A stretch of 64,000 nucleotides of DNA from Calliopum simillimum. Lineage: Eukaryota > Arthropoda > Insecta > Diptera > Lauxaniidae. A program made the translations under genes and the position numbers. Numbering within the stretch: position 1 is the stretch's first letter; every line of letters begins with the position of its first letter. Of the stretch, positions 35,743-49,100 are shown in pieces. The DNA lies in assembly GCA_951812925.1 (NCBI GenBank), contig OX638368.1, forward strand, positions 11,177,994 to 11,241,993, written 5' to 3'. Under the pieces are notes generated by a model, which was not told the origin of the DNA, ran no database searches, and saw nothing but the letters and a program-made list of their open reading frames with translations.

Positions 35743-36110
35743 CTTGCTTTTGCTTCCAATCTAAAAATTCAGAAAAAAATAAAAAAGTAGTAGTGACTAC
35801 TTTTTCTACTACTATTTCAAAATACTACTATGTTTGATGAGATTTTAATTTTTTCAAATTATAGCACGAAAATTAAAAAAAGTAGTTAGTACTTTTTCAA
35901 CTACTATTTCAAAGTTCTATTTTTTCATTAAATTTCATGTTTTTGAGCTTCTAGCACAAAAATTTACACAAAATTGCAAAAATAGTAGTTACTACTTTTT
36001 CTACTACTATTTTTGTATGCTTAGTTTTTGCCTTAATATGTCAAATTGTTTGATATTATGCAACATTTCAATGCAATTCATGTGAAGGGACTCTTTTTTG
36101 TTGTTGTTTG
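35743..36110 (+). repeat. Duplicated block, copy B, with TAGTAG/CTACTA hairpins
   Basis: Collinear with 33083-33443: TTGCTTTTGCTTCCAAT, GTAGTAGTGACTACTTTTT, TTTTTTCATTAAATTTCAT, GTAGTTACTACTTTTTCTA, TTTGCCTTAA, TGCAATTCATGTGAAGGGAC. Diverged by substitutions and small indels, so the duplication is old or both are copies of a dispersed repeat. Confidence 0.75.
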
Positions 36111-39100
36111 TACGAGTCACTGCATTGCATAACAATTTATATTGCCTATACCAATGCTGTTTTCCTTTCTACAAACAAAAGCGGCAACAAAATAACTTAC
36201 CCTTGCATGTTGCATGCATGTCATTTATCATGTACCCTATTAAATTATACACTCTTGTGCTAGAAAAGCGTTTTAAAATTGAGTCATTTAAATATTTTAT
36301 TTCTAGGGTAGGGTGTTTTTACAAAAGTCGCCACTTTTCTTTGTTACCTTTTCTTTTTTTGTTGGTAGGGTTTGTTTTCTTCTTATACCTAATACCCCTT
36401 ACCTATCTCAAACTAAATTAAACAATAAAGAAATCAAAAGTAAGAAGAAGAAAAAAACAGCCCAACCTCAACACTTATGGTATGGTACGCTTTGTATTGA
36501 TAAAAATTTAAATTAGTTATTTATGACATTTTCAAGCAAGTAAGCAAGCAAACGAGTGCGTATAACAAAGTTATAAAGCATTCTAGACAATTTGGGAGAA
36601 AATAAAATGCATGCTTTGGTAGGGAGGTAGTATCATTTTAAATTTTCTTTGTCTGATATAAAACAATTCAATTAAAAATTGTCAATTGTCTGTCGAGTGT
36701 AGTAGATATGATACCAGCTGTCTATTTAATTGCTTGTAACGTAATCTTATAAGCATGTACTCAAGTATTTTTGTATTTTGAAGCAAAATACAATTGCAAA
36801 TCCTTTTTAAGGGTTGAGTGCAATAATAATGTCAAAGTGTACAATTTATATTTGAGAAGCATGAAATTTCAATTATTTTTTTTTTTTTGAGCTGCTAGAT
36901 TTTGAAAACACAAATGTAAAAATAGAAAGTGTTGGTAAAACAATCAGCTGTATAAAACTTTCATGCTTAAAGACTTTTCACTAAAAAATTCATGTCATAT
37001 GAAATCATAAGGCAGTTATAGATTATTTTGTATTTAATTTAGTGCCTTAAATATGTAAGTATATTCACAAATTAGCTAGTATCATATTCATTCAGTAGAG
37101 TTGCGCTTTAATGAGTTAAAAGAAAAATTAGTATTACTACCTGCGGCTTATTGCTAATTTAATAACTCTAATGCTGTATTTATTATTAATGGATTTAACA
37201 GCAGTTTCTACCAATTGATTTTATTAATGAAACTATTACATACGTTTGGTTTAAAGTTTCACACGCAAAGTGTTAATTAATAATGTAAATGAACCGGAAA
37301 AGAAAAATCTTTAAGCTGGCTGATCTTCTTGAATGCTTAAACCTTGAAGGCTTAATTTATCATAATGTCTAAGTCAAAAAATAATAAAAAAAAATACAAG
37401 AGAACAAAAAAAAAAAAAAAAATTATGAACAAATCATAAAAAGTGTGAAAAAGTGAAATTTTCAAAAAAGTAGTTTTCTACTACTATTTTAAAATTACAC
37501 AATTTCAAGGTAAAATGTACAAATATGCCATTTAAATATAAAATTTTGATATTTTAATGTTAAATTAAAAAGTAGTATTTTACTACTATTTTCCAAAACT
37601 ACTCTTTTGCATGCTCGACTAACACAAAGTGTTAAGTGTATGATTTGGAATTATTCTAGTTTTTGTGTCTAATTATGCATTTATCCACCACTTCGTGTGC
37701 AAAATTTACTACAAAATTTCTATTAAATTTAATTTGACTTTAAAGCAGCCATTTTCTTTATCGGCACTAAAACATTTTTAAGCTTTTAAATACAGAAAAA
37801 AAGAGAAGCAGAAAAAACCAATAGCAAAACCACATAAAATCCTTGCAAAAACAAAAACCAACGACGACCCAGTTAACGCTTTATAAAGCTAATTGGTTTG
37901 AAAATACTTGTACATACCAACATCGACGAAAATCGAAAAACATGAAGTGTACACTCAAGCAGACTGCCAAGATAAAAAGAGCAAAAAAAAAAAGAATTGC
38001 GCTTTTTCTTTCCAACTTTTTTCTTTGCCAATTTCTTTTAAAGTTTTTTTCTCAGCTTGAATTCTTTTTTTTTTAATTTTCCTGCTTTCCTCTAATTTTG
38101 TACAACAACGCAGACTTAATGCATTAATACCAAATACAACAAGAAGAAAAAGCATCAAGACGCTGTGATGCGACGCGATGCGATGCGACTAAGGATAAGG
38201 CTGACAAAGTCCTGGCGTTACTACTTTTTTATGCTTTTGTTATCTTTAAAGCAAAAGCTTGCGCTGCTCGTTATAACAGATGAGCGTTGAGACAGTGACA
38301 AAAATGGCACAAAAAAAGAAAGAAAAATTCAAAGGAAAAAAGCACTGAATGAAAAAGAAAAATCGTAGTGAGGAAAAAAAAATTCAAAAAAAGGTAGTGG
38401 AAATAGAAAAAAATATTTATTGTCGCATAATGAAAAGCATGAGGTGTTGTATGGCAGCGCATGGAAAACTATGTAGCAAAAAAAGTAGTGAGAAAAAATA
38501 CTTTCGTAGAAAATGAAAAATTATATCATTTTACGTTGTTGCACCAGAAAAAGTTAGTTTTCATCACCACACTGCTCAAGATGGCCATGCGATGGCTACA
38601 CAACGTAGTCTGATTGTTGCTATGACAAGTCGTTGAGATGGCTGGCCAGCAACTCTAAGATGTGCTGTTGCCTGTGCGCGCCATTTTGTAGTGAAAGTTA
38701 AGAATAATTTTCACACTTTTTCTTGTCGTGGCGCCTTTTCATTTCAATAGTTACGAGTTTTTTTCTACTGCTGTACTTTTTTTACTACTTTTTTCAATTT
38801 TCCCTTTTTTTCTTATATAGCATGTTTTCAGCTTTTGCATAATTTGCCGCTAAAAGTCTCCCAACGCTACTACTACTTTTTCTACTACTATTTCTTTATT
38901 TTTTTATTTTTGCAACTTTTTGTTGCAGCTTAAAAACTAAGTATTGCATTAGTCTTTTGTGTGCGCGTTTGTAAGAAAATTTTTCACTTCCTTTATACTT
39001 TAACGCTTTGGTACTTATTATCTACTACTTTTTTTCTACTACATATAATTTAAAAGTTAACATGTTGAGCGGCTGCCTTGTGGTTGCAAATGTTGGTCAA

Positions 39101-41740
39101 GCGTTATGTTGAGACAAATTTTTAAAAACGAAAAATAAAAAAAAATTCTTTCAAATTTTTATTATAACTTTCTTACTACTTTTTTCGCGCTTGTAACTTT
39201 AAATTTCGTGACATGAAAAAAGTAGCAAAATACTGCTTATTTGTAATGCTAAACAGCTTTTCTTATGTAAATACATTATTTAGAATGTCCAAATCTGCTC
39301 AAACAACTTTGCTGCTTTTATGTTTTCCTATGCTTATGCTACTTCCACTTCAACTCCAACTACCTTTTTTTTTCCGGTTGGTTCTTTGTGGCACTTCCTT
39401 TTTTATTATGAATGATTGTGACGCCGGAAAAAAAAATGTTGGTTTTTTCTTTTTTGCAAATTTTCGTATTTTTTCAACTTCTTTAACACAGGCGACATTT
39501 TCTAGCAATGAGTGAATGTAGTGGAGAGAAAAAAATGTCCACCCTCCCTTTCAGTTTTTTTTCTTCTGTTGTGTTTTGTTGCGCCTAAGCTGCAAAGAAA
39601 CTTTATCAACAGCCTTGAAGGCTAATGCTGAGTGACATTGATGTGATGTGCTACGGATGCCATGGGAAAAATAACAAGTGAAGCGTAAAATTTTGGTATT
39701 TTTTCATTTTAGTTAGTTTTGAGCTAAGCATTGTGAGTGCGTTGGTACTGAGAATATGGAACGTTTTCTTGTTTGTTTGTTTAAATTAAATGAAATGTAA
39801 AAAAATAACAGCGGTAGCTAGCAAATGAAACGCATTGAAGTGAGTAATGTCAAAAAATGTAAGGTTTTAAAAAGAAGGTAGTAGGAAATGTAGTAATATG
39901 GTACCTTGGTTTTTTCCGCAAATTTGAGTTGCTTTAATGCGTTGCAAAAGATTGAACAAATTAAAGTTAAAATATGCTAAAATAAGCATAACACTACCTT
40001 TTTATATTAGTTTTATTGCTATTAAGTGCTTTGAAGCGGCCAAAAAATTTACATAATTTGTAAAAATGCGCAGAAATTCATTTTTGAGCTAAATTTTGCT
40101 TAAAGTAAAATAGTAGTAGAAATAGTAGTTTTCTACTACTAATTTTTTTATTGCTTTCAAAATATTTTGAAACACAATTTTTGTGCTGAAATTGCTAAAA
40201 AAAGGTGTGTAATAATATTTCCAATACAAAACTTAATATATTAAGTTTTGAAGTGTGTTTTCATGCCCTAACAACACTAAAATAATCAAAAAATAAACAC
40301 TTTCAGGTGCAAACCGAAACCAAAAGAAAAGCTGTAATACCAAAACAGCTTTTCTATGCATTTTTAAAGCGCCCGCATGCTGTTGACATGTAAATTGCTG
40401 GCTCACAAAGAAACCAATTGCTTTAAATCCTTGCTTTGAAACTTTAATGCTTACTGTTAGTTTTTGCAATGTGTAAATTACCTATTTGGCTGTTGGCCAA
40501 AATATTTTCAATCAATATTTTTTTCACATTTTTTTGGAAACTATTTTTTATAGATTTATCCAATATATATGGTACAAACTTCTGTATAGTTTGCAGAAAA
40601 AAAGTAGACTGAATGAGCAGCAACGGCACATGTGATGTGAATGAACGAGCGAATGAATGAATGCATGCATTAAACATGCGCTGAATAATTGAAAAGATTT
40701 GTTTGCAATGTGGCGTAGAAAAAACAAAAAAAAAAAAAAAAACACAAAAACAAAAAAAAAAGTAGTAAAGAAAAACCATAAAAAGTAGTTAAAACGCCTG
40801 TGCCCAAATGAAATTGTGTACATACATAAAATCGATAGTGTAGCATTAAAGTGAAATGATGTTGAAATTTTAATGAAGCTACAAATTAATTTTTAATATT
40901 TTATATGAAAAGAAAGACCGAAAAAAAACATACGAAAAATCATAAAAATATTTTCCACTTGATTGAAAAACATTTGAAGCAACACAAAAAGTACAATATA
41001 TTTATTAAAAAATTTTCCCACAAACAACTTATACGCGTACTGCTGACAAAAAGCAATAATAAAGCAATTAAAAATTTTCATAAAACTATATGATTTATTT
41101 AAAAAAGCAACTCATTTGAATAAGCAAACTTTGCATGCTAATGAAGCGGTACAAATACAAAAAGGTAATTTCTTTGCATACCTTATGCGTTCGAAGTAAA
41201 ATGTTACCCTCAGACTGCAATAAAATGTTCTCATTTCCACACAATTTTACTTGTTACTTAATTTTAGTACATGAAATGAATCTTTTTTTTTTTGTTTTTC
41301 CACATTTTGACATGACAAAGCCCAAGGTTTGTAGCACACACGTGCATAATATTAGAAGAAAAAGGACATACTTCAATGTATGTGACAGTTTTACTTACAT
41401 ACATACCTATGTAAAAACGTACAAAATTTTAACTAAAAGATACAAACATGTACAATAGGTACACATTTTTTGTATGCATATTAATTATTAAATACAAAAC
41501 TGTATGAATGAGTACACATATGAATGAATGTTAAAACAATTGAGTTGTTTAAGGACATGTAAGCAACATTTCATTTCATGTTGTTTATCTTTTTCCATTG
41601 TGTCACTATTTAATATGGCTGAGCATATGTTCACATAATGCAAACACTCCATATGTACATGTGTACATACAGTGGAGCAAAATTCAATGATGTATTATTG
41701 GTGCTTAATTGTTACCTTCACGTCTCAAATTGCCATATTG
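36111..41740. other. Non-coding DNA with scattered TAGTAG/CTACTA hairpins
   Basis: Further hairpin words of the same type lie at about 37470-37488, 37572-37592, 38868-38893 and 40113-40141. No gene is supported. The many short frames are lysine- or phenylalanine-rich products of A and T tracts. A GCGATGCGATGCG-like run lies near 38167-38190. Confidence 0.4.
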
Positions 41741-42021
41741 TCACCTTAGAACAACAGTGTCCTAACTACCTAACAGAAAATATCGAGGCGCATCCCCAAG
41801 ATGCAATAGCGATACGCGTCCTTCTCGCATCTAAAGGGCTGATTTGATGCTGCGCTATAAGTAGGCAATAGGCAGCTTTATATTGTTGTTTGCTTTTTTT
41901 TAAATATTTTTTATTGTTATTCAAAAAGTATCTAAAGAGCATTTCTGGTGGCGAGAACGAAGCGTTTTTGGTGACGTATTTACACACAAAACAATATAAG
42001 TCAATAAGTCGGCTTCATAAA

Positions 42022-42115
42022 AGCGCAAGGATGGAGTAGTGGTCTAGCAACTGGCACCACTTGAGAGTTGTACAAGACGTGAAGTCCTCGGTTCAACTCC
42101 TGCCCAGACCAAACA
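42022..42115 (+). ncRNA. tRNA-like pol III sequence, probable SINE or tRNA relic
   Basis: TGGAGTAGTGG (42032-42042) fits an A box and GGTTCAACTCC (42090-42100) fits a B box, 47 nt apart. This is the internal pol III promoter layout. I could not form a proper acceptor stem between the ends, and the T-arm pairs poorly, so a functional tRNA is unlikely. A tRNA-derived SINE head or an old tRNA pseudogene is more plausible. No A-rich tail is obvious directly after it. Confidence 0.4.
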
Positions 42116-42206
42116 CAAAGTTTTTCAACTTGCAAACTTTTCAGTTATAATTAATTTAGTAAAATTAAAATAATTATGTGAATTATATGAAAATCGATCT
42201 TTGCAA

Positions 42207-42883
42207 ACATATCGATACGTCCAACGTAAAAGTTGGTAATTCAAAAATCGTAGTTTTTAGTTATGATCACTTTTGTATTGTTTTCGTTAAAACAAGAAAA
42301 CCAAAAACAAAAATTGAATAAATTCTTTGGAAATCTGTTGTCTAAATAAAGGTCTTTCGACTATTAAATCGTTGTCACTATTCAAAATTGATTTACAGAG
42401 ATATTAGCAATTTCAACTTATATTTAATTTGGATAAAAATTAATACATATGAGTTGTAACTCTAGTTACAACTTATGTTCTCTTTCAGCAACCAAATGTT
42501 CCATGAAAAAAGTTGGTAACTTAACTTGCCAACCACCATTAAAAAATATTCTACGGACATTACGTTGGTGTGTAGGACTTACAACCACAGATTTTTGAAG
42601 AAAAATTAACTAATAACTTTGTTAGTTAAGTTACCAACGCAATATGTTATTTTTGTCCCGTGAATAAGTTATAAACTTAAGTTGCCAAGTTTTTGCATGG
42701 AGACCTCACTAAAATATACTTAGGTTGTAACTCCAAAAATTGCTATCAGCCCTTCAAATTTCAAGCTAGAGGTACCAAAATTTGACACAAAATAGAGTCT
42801 AATACGCAAATTTTGAAAATCGTTGTCCCGTAAAAAGTTGGTAACTTGAGTTACAAAGTTTTACGTTGGATGTATCGATATGT
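42207..42883. mobile_element. Short inverted-repeat DNA element (MITE-like), about 677 bp
   Basis: The left end ACATATCGATACGTCCAACG followed by TAAAA is matched inversely by the right end TTTTACGTTGGATGTATCGA followed by TATGT: about 25 bp with one mismatch. Inside, AAAAGTTGGTAACTT-type words recur at about 42228, 42510, 42622 and 42834, and some are palindromic with AACTTGCCAAC. No open frame and no clear target duplication, so class is unknown. Confidence 0.7.
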
Positions 42884-43454
42884 ATGACTAAAAGTTCAAT
42901 TAAAAATTAATTTTTTAAACATTTCTGGTAGCGAGAACAAAGTGCATCCGACAAGCATTTTTGATTACGAGAGCGAAGTGCATCCAAAAAGCATTTCTGG
43001 ATGCACTTCACAAAGCACCAAAGCATCAAAAATACTTAAAAGTTACCGTGGCTCTAAGAGTCTACTTATATTGAAACAAAGTTGCACTATTTCAATCTGT
43101 TCAATTCTTTCGGGAACACGGAACATATGTATATTTGAAAGATATGTTAAATATATTGGTTGCACAATCTGATGATTTCAAACTGTGGTTTGCGTTGATG
43201 GTGTGCTATTCACAGATGTCTTCTTTCGCCATTTTTGATGTATTAACTGATGATAAAAAATGCAACGTAATACTTTTGCTCGAAGGAGTCAAATTTAAAG
43301 CACCAATATTTTTTGATGTGTCGAACGATATCTAAATTACCTCTACAGGTTTTACACAAAACATCACTTTCGGACTTCATCTTTTCTAAAAACAGAAACT
43401 CTTCGACAAATTCTGTATTGAATAATAATTTTGCTTTAGGTTTTGGCTATGTTT
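42884..43454. other. Spacer with small GCATCC/GCATTTCTGG repeats
   Basis: GCATTTCTGGTGGCGAGAACGAAG near 41939 has a relative, ACATTTCTGGTAGCGAGAAC, near 42919, on the other side of the element at 42207-42883. GAAGTGCATCC then recurs twice (about 42938 and 42968). No gene supported. Confidence 0.4.
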
Positions 43455-44088
43455 TATATATGAAGCACTCCACGCCAAGTGTACCAAAAAAAATTTTTTT
43501 TTTCTCCGATTTCCCACAAATTTGGCAATATGCATTTTTTGCCTTGTACACTTTTTACGTAAGATGCTTTCCTCTCGAGTAAAAAAAGATTTTTACCTTC
43601 CGCGGGCGTTCAAAAGCCAAAAACTCCCATGTAGCGTCCGAATCCCATCTTGAGTCATGCATCATTTAAAAGCTTATAAATTATGCTTTAATTTAAAATA
43701 CTTTTAAAAAAAATCGAAGGGGGCTTTTTTTAAAAAAAATTCAAAAGTATTTTTAAGTGTAAAAAATTTTGGTGAAAAAAAATTTTTTTCACCAAGAAAT
43801 ATTTTTTTATAAAAAGAACACTTCAAAATGAATGGGACCATTAACATGGATTTATAAATTTAAAAATTTTAGTGTAAGCTATAAATTTTTGAAAAAACAC
43901 CCTTTTCATGAAAATGACTAAAAACGCCAACTTCAACACCCTGTATTTTAACAACAAATGGTACTAGGACCAAATACTCCCGGGTTGTTGTTCTTGCATA
44001 CCGGATCTACCATATTGCCAAATTTGTGGGAAATCGGAGAAAAAAATTTTTTTTTTTTGTTACACTTGGCGTGGAGTGCTTCATATAT
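43455..44088. mobile_element. Inverted-repeat DNA element, about 634 bp, 90-bp arms
   Basis: The left arm (43455-43535) reads TATATATGAAGCACTCCACG, then CCAAGTGTACC, an A/T run and CTCCGATTTCCCACAAATTTGGCAATA. The right arm (about 44006-44088) is its inverse: TATTGCCAAATTTGTGGGAAATCGGAG, then CTTGGCGTGGAGTGCTTCATATA. The centre is AT-rich, without coding frame. I could not fix a target duplication. Likely a non-autonomous DNA transposon. Confidence 0.8.
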
Positions 44089-47000
44089 GTTATGTCAAAA
44101 TGTATTTCCTTAACGTGTTTTATTTCGAAAAATTCGGATAAAAAAAAAAATGTGAAATTTTTGTGGGGTAGGTTTTTGGGAGCTGAAAAAAAGGAGGATC
44201 CCGCGAAAAAAGGATATGTGGCATGTTTGCCAAAAAATATTGTTACCAATTAGGGTGAAGAATTTTTTCGAAATATTTGAAAAATCAAAAGTTGCAGCAA
44301 AGATTATCTTAGAAGCAGGCCTTATAACAAAGACTGCATACTAGATTTAGATCAAAAATCCCTTAAAGATGGCCTGACCAGGGCTGGAATAAAGGTCTAA
44401 ACAAAAAAAAAACACAGTATTTCTTCTTGACTTAGGTATCTCAAAAACCACAAAATAATTAGTAGTCTTAAAGTGGTTAGTATTCCATTTGTTTTTTTCA
44501 TAGCTCTACAGTGAAAAGTTTTCCTTTTGGATGTCCTGGAGGTAGCTGAATAAATTTTTCGATTCAAAAAAAGATTTAGCTATAACTGAAGATAAGAGAG
44601 GTATACAGAGACTTTAGATCCCAATAAATGTCGAATTTTTGTCTTGCTGAAGTTTTTCTTACAAAACATTTATCAAAGGCAAATTGTTTGATCGCTAGAG
44701 AGTGCCATTTGTTAGAAAAATTTTTGGATATCATAAAAAAACGAACTTTTATGATTCATCAGTTTCAAAATATTACATACCAAAAATATTGATAAAAAAC
44801 TAAAAAAGAAGTCAGTAGCTTTCAAACATGATCTTCAGAATAGAAACCTTTGGAAATTTGCGCGAGATATTAGAGTTGTTTCCACCTCGTAAAATTATTT
44901 CTGAAAGAATCAAAGCCACTCAGATCATTAAGTTTTTCAGATCTTATGTCTTAAATGGTCATGAGGGCATGTCCGAGTTAAAGAGAAAAGTCAAGTGATC
45001 AAAGAAGGAGCCAATTTTGTCATTATGCAAACTACATTCTCAGCAGAACTATAGCTAAAATACAGAATGTTTAGGGTTTTAAATTTTTCGCCACTGTGCT
45101 ACTTCAAAAACACTCCAATTAACAATAAAACAATTGTATACAAATTTTGTGTTATTTGAAAAAAAAAAAAAAAATGCCACTGCTTTCAATTAAAATTCCA
45201 TGTTTCAAAAAACGTAACGTAATAAATTATTTAATTATGTTTAACGTAGAAAAAAAAAAGAGTATTCAAGTATTTTCCCCCACAAACGACAACAAAGTGT
45301 CAAATACGAACAAAAAAGTAACAAAAAATTATACACACAAAAAAAAGGAGCAAATGTTAACAGCAACATAACAAATGACAAATGTAGTATTGAAGGAGTA
45401 TGGGCTGCTGTGAAAAGGAAACAAAAAAGGGAGCCTTTATTTATAGCGAAAAAAAAACATTCCTTCAGCATGAAAGCCATGTTAATTTTAATTCGAAATT
45501 TATTTCACGTTTTATTTGGTAGATATATATATATTTTTTTTTTTGCAACATTTTAGCAAATTGTTTTTTTGGGTTAGCAACATTTCATGTTTTATGTTGA
45601 CAGCATTAAATGGCATTTTGCTATAGCAACAATATATATATGTATGCATGTGTATTTTTTGGTGTTTTAAAAGCGTAAAATTTGTTGGCTAAATATGTGT
45701 ATTTTTTAAATCAATGAAATTTAATTAATATTCTAAAAAAAATATATTAATTAAAAATTTAAAAATAAGTGGCATTTAATAAAATATTTCAACCAAATAT
45801 TTTGCTTAATTGATAAATATGACACAGATATTTTCATTGCAATGCAATTCAGAGGTTTTGCTTCTAAAAAGTGAAAGCTCTAATAACTTTAAAGCCTTAA
45901 ATTAACAGTATGTACTATATTTACTTAACATAATTTGATAATTGCTGTCATTATGTGTTTACATTTAATGTAATGAAATTTTTATTTTTTTCTGTAAAAA
46001 CAGATTGCAATACTTGAGATCATGCAGGAAATTGCAACATAAAACACAGAAAAAACTCAATTGCTGCACCTTTATTTGCGTAAATTTTTTAAAAAACAAA
46101 ATTCCATTTTTTTTTTACTAAAAAAATTTATTTTTTTTTTCAGCTGTCAATATTTGTAAGATACTCATTCATCTTTTGCTTTATTGCTGCAGCAGCTTTT
46201 TTTGCTTTTGATGCGGCTGACTCTGTATGATTGTTTAGTCATTAAAATAACGTAACAACGAACAAATAAAACGGAGGAGAAGAAAACGTTGTAAACTCAC
46301 TTTAATTTTATGTAAATTTACACAAAATATTAAAGCTCTTCAGTGTATATGGCCCTATGATGCATATGTGTTGATGATGAAAATGTTGTTGTTGAAGTGC
46401 ATGTTTGTCTTTCTTTCAACGCAGCGCGGCGGCAACATTCTCTGTAGAGTCACACAAAAGCACAAAATAACACAATGACATTCATCGACAGCAGCAGCAG
46501 CAACACAGCAACAAGTGTATAAAGTGTAGATTTAATGATGTTGCCTCTACAAGACAGGCGTTCTTCTTGTTGACTCTCTGTTAAATTATTTGATTAACAA
46601 AAAAAGAATAAAAAAAAACAAAAAAAAAAAAATGTCTTTTAACAACCCATTATTCCTACTACTCAAGTAGAAGTTAAAAGTTTCGTGTTAATTCTTAAGC
46701 AAATAAAAATGATTAACAGCAAATTTTGTTGATTAAAGAGGGATCATATGAATTCCAAGAAGTTAAAACAAAGATGTAGCATTAAAATTTTTTTTTAATA
46801 AAGTTTTGATGCTTTAACTAAATGTTGTAATAAAAAGTTGAGCAACATTTTTTTAAATATTTTTATTATGAAGTTTTTGCAAAACAGAAATTTTCATAAA
46901 ATTGTGATATAAAACTCAGAGTACTCGAAATCTAAATATTTAATCCCGAGAGATTCACATCAAGAAAGTCTAAATCCTACCCAAGGAGGGAGTTACGCCA

Positions 47001-49100
47001 AAATAAAAAATATTTTTCTGAATTGAAGTTTTTTCTCACTAGAGCACTGATATTGAGAATTTTGGCTTGAATCGTCAAAAAGTCAAACAAAGTGCGAAAG
47101 TGCTGAAAAAGTTTAAAAAATAAGACAATTTCAGAAAATTAGCGCCATTCGTGCGGTGAAGAGTTATGAACCAAAAGAAAAAAATAATTTGAAAGCTGAC
47201 ACTTTAAAATTAGTAAAAATGTATGAAAAGAGGAGATACAATGCTGCATCAAAGAAATTGAACCACATTACTAAAAAGTAGTTAATCAGTTTTTAGGCTC
47301 TCCTGAAAAATTCGAGTTAGGTTGTTTTGTCAAAAGTCCACACATATGATCCCATGAGCTCATCACCGAGAATGAATTTAAGACGGGCGTTTTTTAAATG
47401 TGATATTGAATAAGACATAGCCATTTAAAGCAAAAGTTTCAAAATATAACTCGAAAATTATTAAAATTATCAGATCTCTCGGATTTACCAACGTTTCTTT
47501 TGTATGACTTTCTCGTTTCCAATAATTTGGTTTTGCATTTCACCGCCTAATCAGAAGATTATCATTTTTCGGCTCGCGTGACTGGCCTGCGTGCGAATGT
47601 CTGTATTAAAAAGACACTTTGTGCAACATATGCCACCATGCATGGCCGTTTCCAAGAGCAAATTCTCAATTTGTAATAAATCAGAGTTAGGAAAATGGAC
47701 TTTAAATGAATATCGATGTATGAAAAAAAGTAAAAACAAAAAAATAAAATTACCCCAAAGTTCAATTTAAAAATATATTTTTTTAAATTGAAGTTTTTTT
47801 AATTGGAATTTTTCTTTTCAGAATTTTCTGTATAATATTATGTCCTTTTCATTTTATATAAAAATGCACACAACAAAAAAAAAAAAAAAAAAAAAAATGC
47901 AATATGAAGAAAAAAAGCCGAAATTATCTTTTAAATGAGTTGTTAAAAACTTTGCCTACACACGCGCACACAAAATAATGCAAACAAAAAAAAATAAACC
48001 GAAGAGATGCTGCATAAAAGCAAAAGACAAAAACGAAAAAGTAACCAAGTGAATAATAACTCTATCTACTGGATAAAGGCAACATACGTATTGTAAGTAC
48101 GTATCTACGCGTATTTTAAACGAACGCAAGCAAGCAAGCAGTTAAAGTAGCAGACTTAAGCACAAGCTAAGCTGAAGCACGCGGAGCTAAGCATAAAGCA
48201 ACAAAAACAACAAAGCGTACATTGACAATGCGTGGTCGATGAAACGATTTATGCGATTTAATACTTTATCTATCTAGCGATGTACAGAGAAGCGGTACGA
48301 GAACGACGAGTTTTATACATAAATATAGACATACATACATACAAATATACATATGTATATGTATAAGCAATATATTTGCTTACTTAAAGCAACACAGTTA
48401 CCTTCAAAAACGTAGTTGAAGCGCATTGAGATACGCTTTGATGAAGCAAAAAAAAGAAAAATTCTCATAGCATAACTTGCGGCGCTTAGGCGCGCTGAAG
48501 CGTAAGCAAAGCAAATAGCGAAAGCAGAAATTTTTGTAATATATCTCACGCGTTAGAAAATGAAACTTTTTTGTTTCTTTCGCAGCTATTTTTATTTATT
48601 TATTTATTGCTTTCCTTTTTCTATCGCTTATTGCTGCTAATAAATTTAGAAAATTTTACTTTTTAGCGCGACGCAAGCGGTGCACAAATGTCACAGGTTA
48701 ATTTTTTTTTTCTTGTGTCAGAAGTTGTACAGAAGCAACATTTTTTTTCAAGTTTTGAATTTAAATTAAATTTGAATTTTCATATTTAGAAAAAATTAAA
48801 TTTCAAAATATGGTTTTTGTCTCATCTACTACCTCTTTCTTTACCTTAGTCTCATAGACCTTTCTTTGGATAAAGGAAATATATGTATCATTAAAAATTT
48901 ATATCAGCTGTTGAGCGTCGTTTCCGAAGAAAGATTATGCATGGAATCTGTATTGGATTTATAAAAATTTCAAAGTTGCATGGAAGAAAAAAATTGCAAT
49001 ATTGGCATGGTCAAAATTATCAAACAGGATGGTAAAAGTTATTAAACAGGAATAAATCTTTGGTTTTCATTTTTAAGCAATTCAATATTTAAAACAAAGA
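44089..49100. other. AT-rich non-coding DNA
   Basis: No gene, RNA or complete element recognised. Simple tracts: A runs near 45158-45173 and 47875-47897, and a CATACATACATAC run near 48329. Frames at 45147-45371, 47551-47765 and 48313-48549 are unsupported. Confidence 0.4.

Noticed and set aside
42022..42115. Functional tRNA gene
   Set aside because: A and B boxes are good, but no 7-bp acceptor stem or clean T-arm can be formed.
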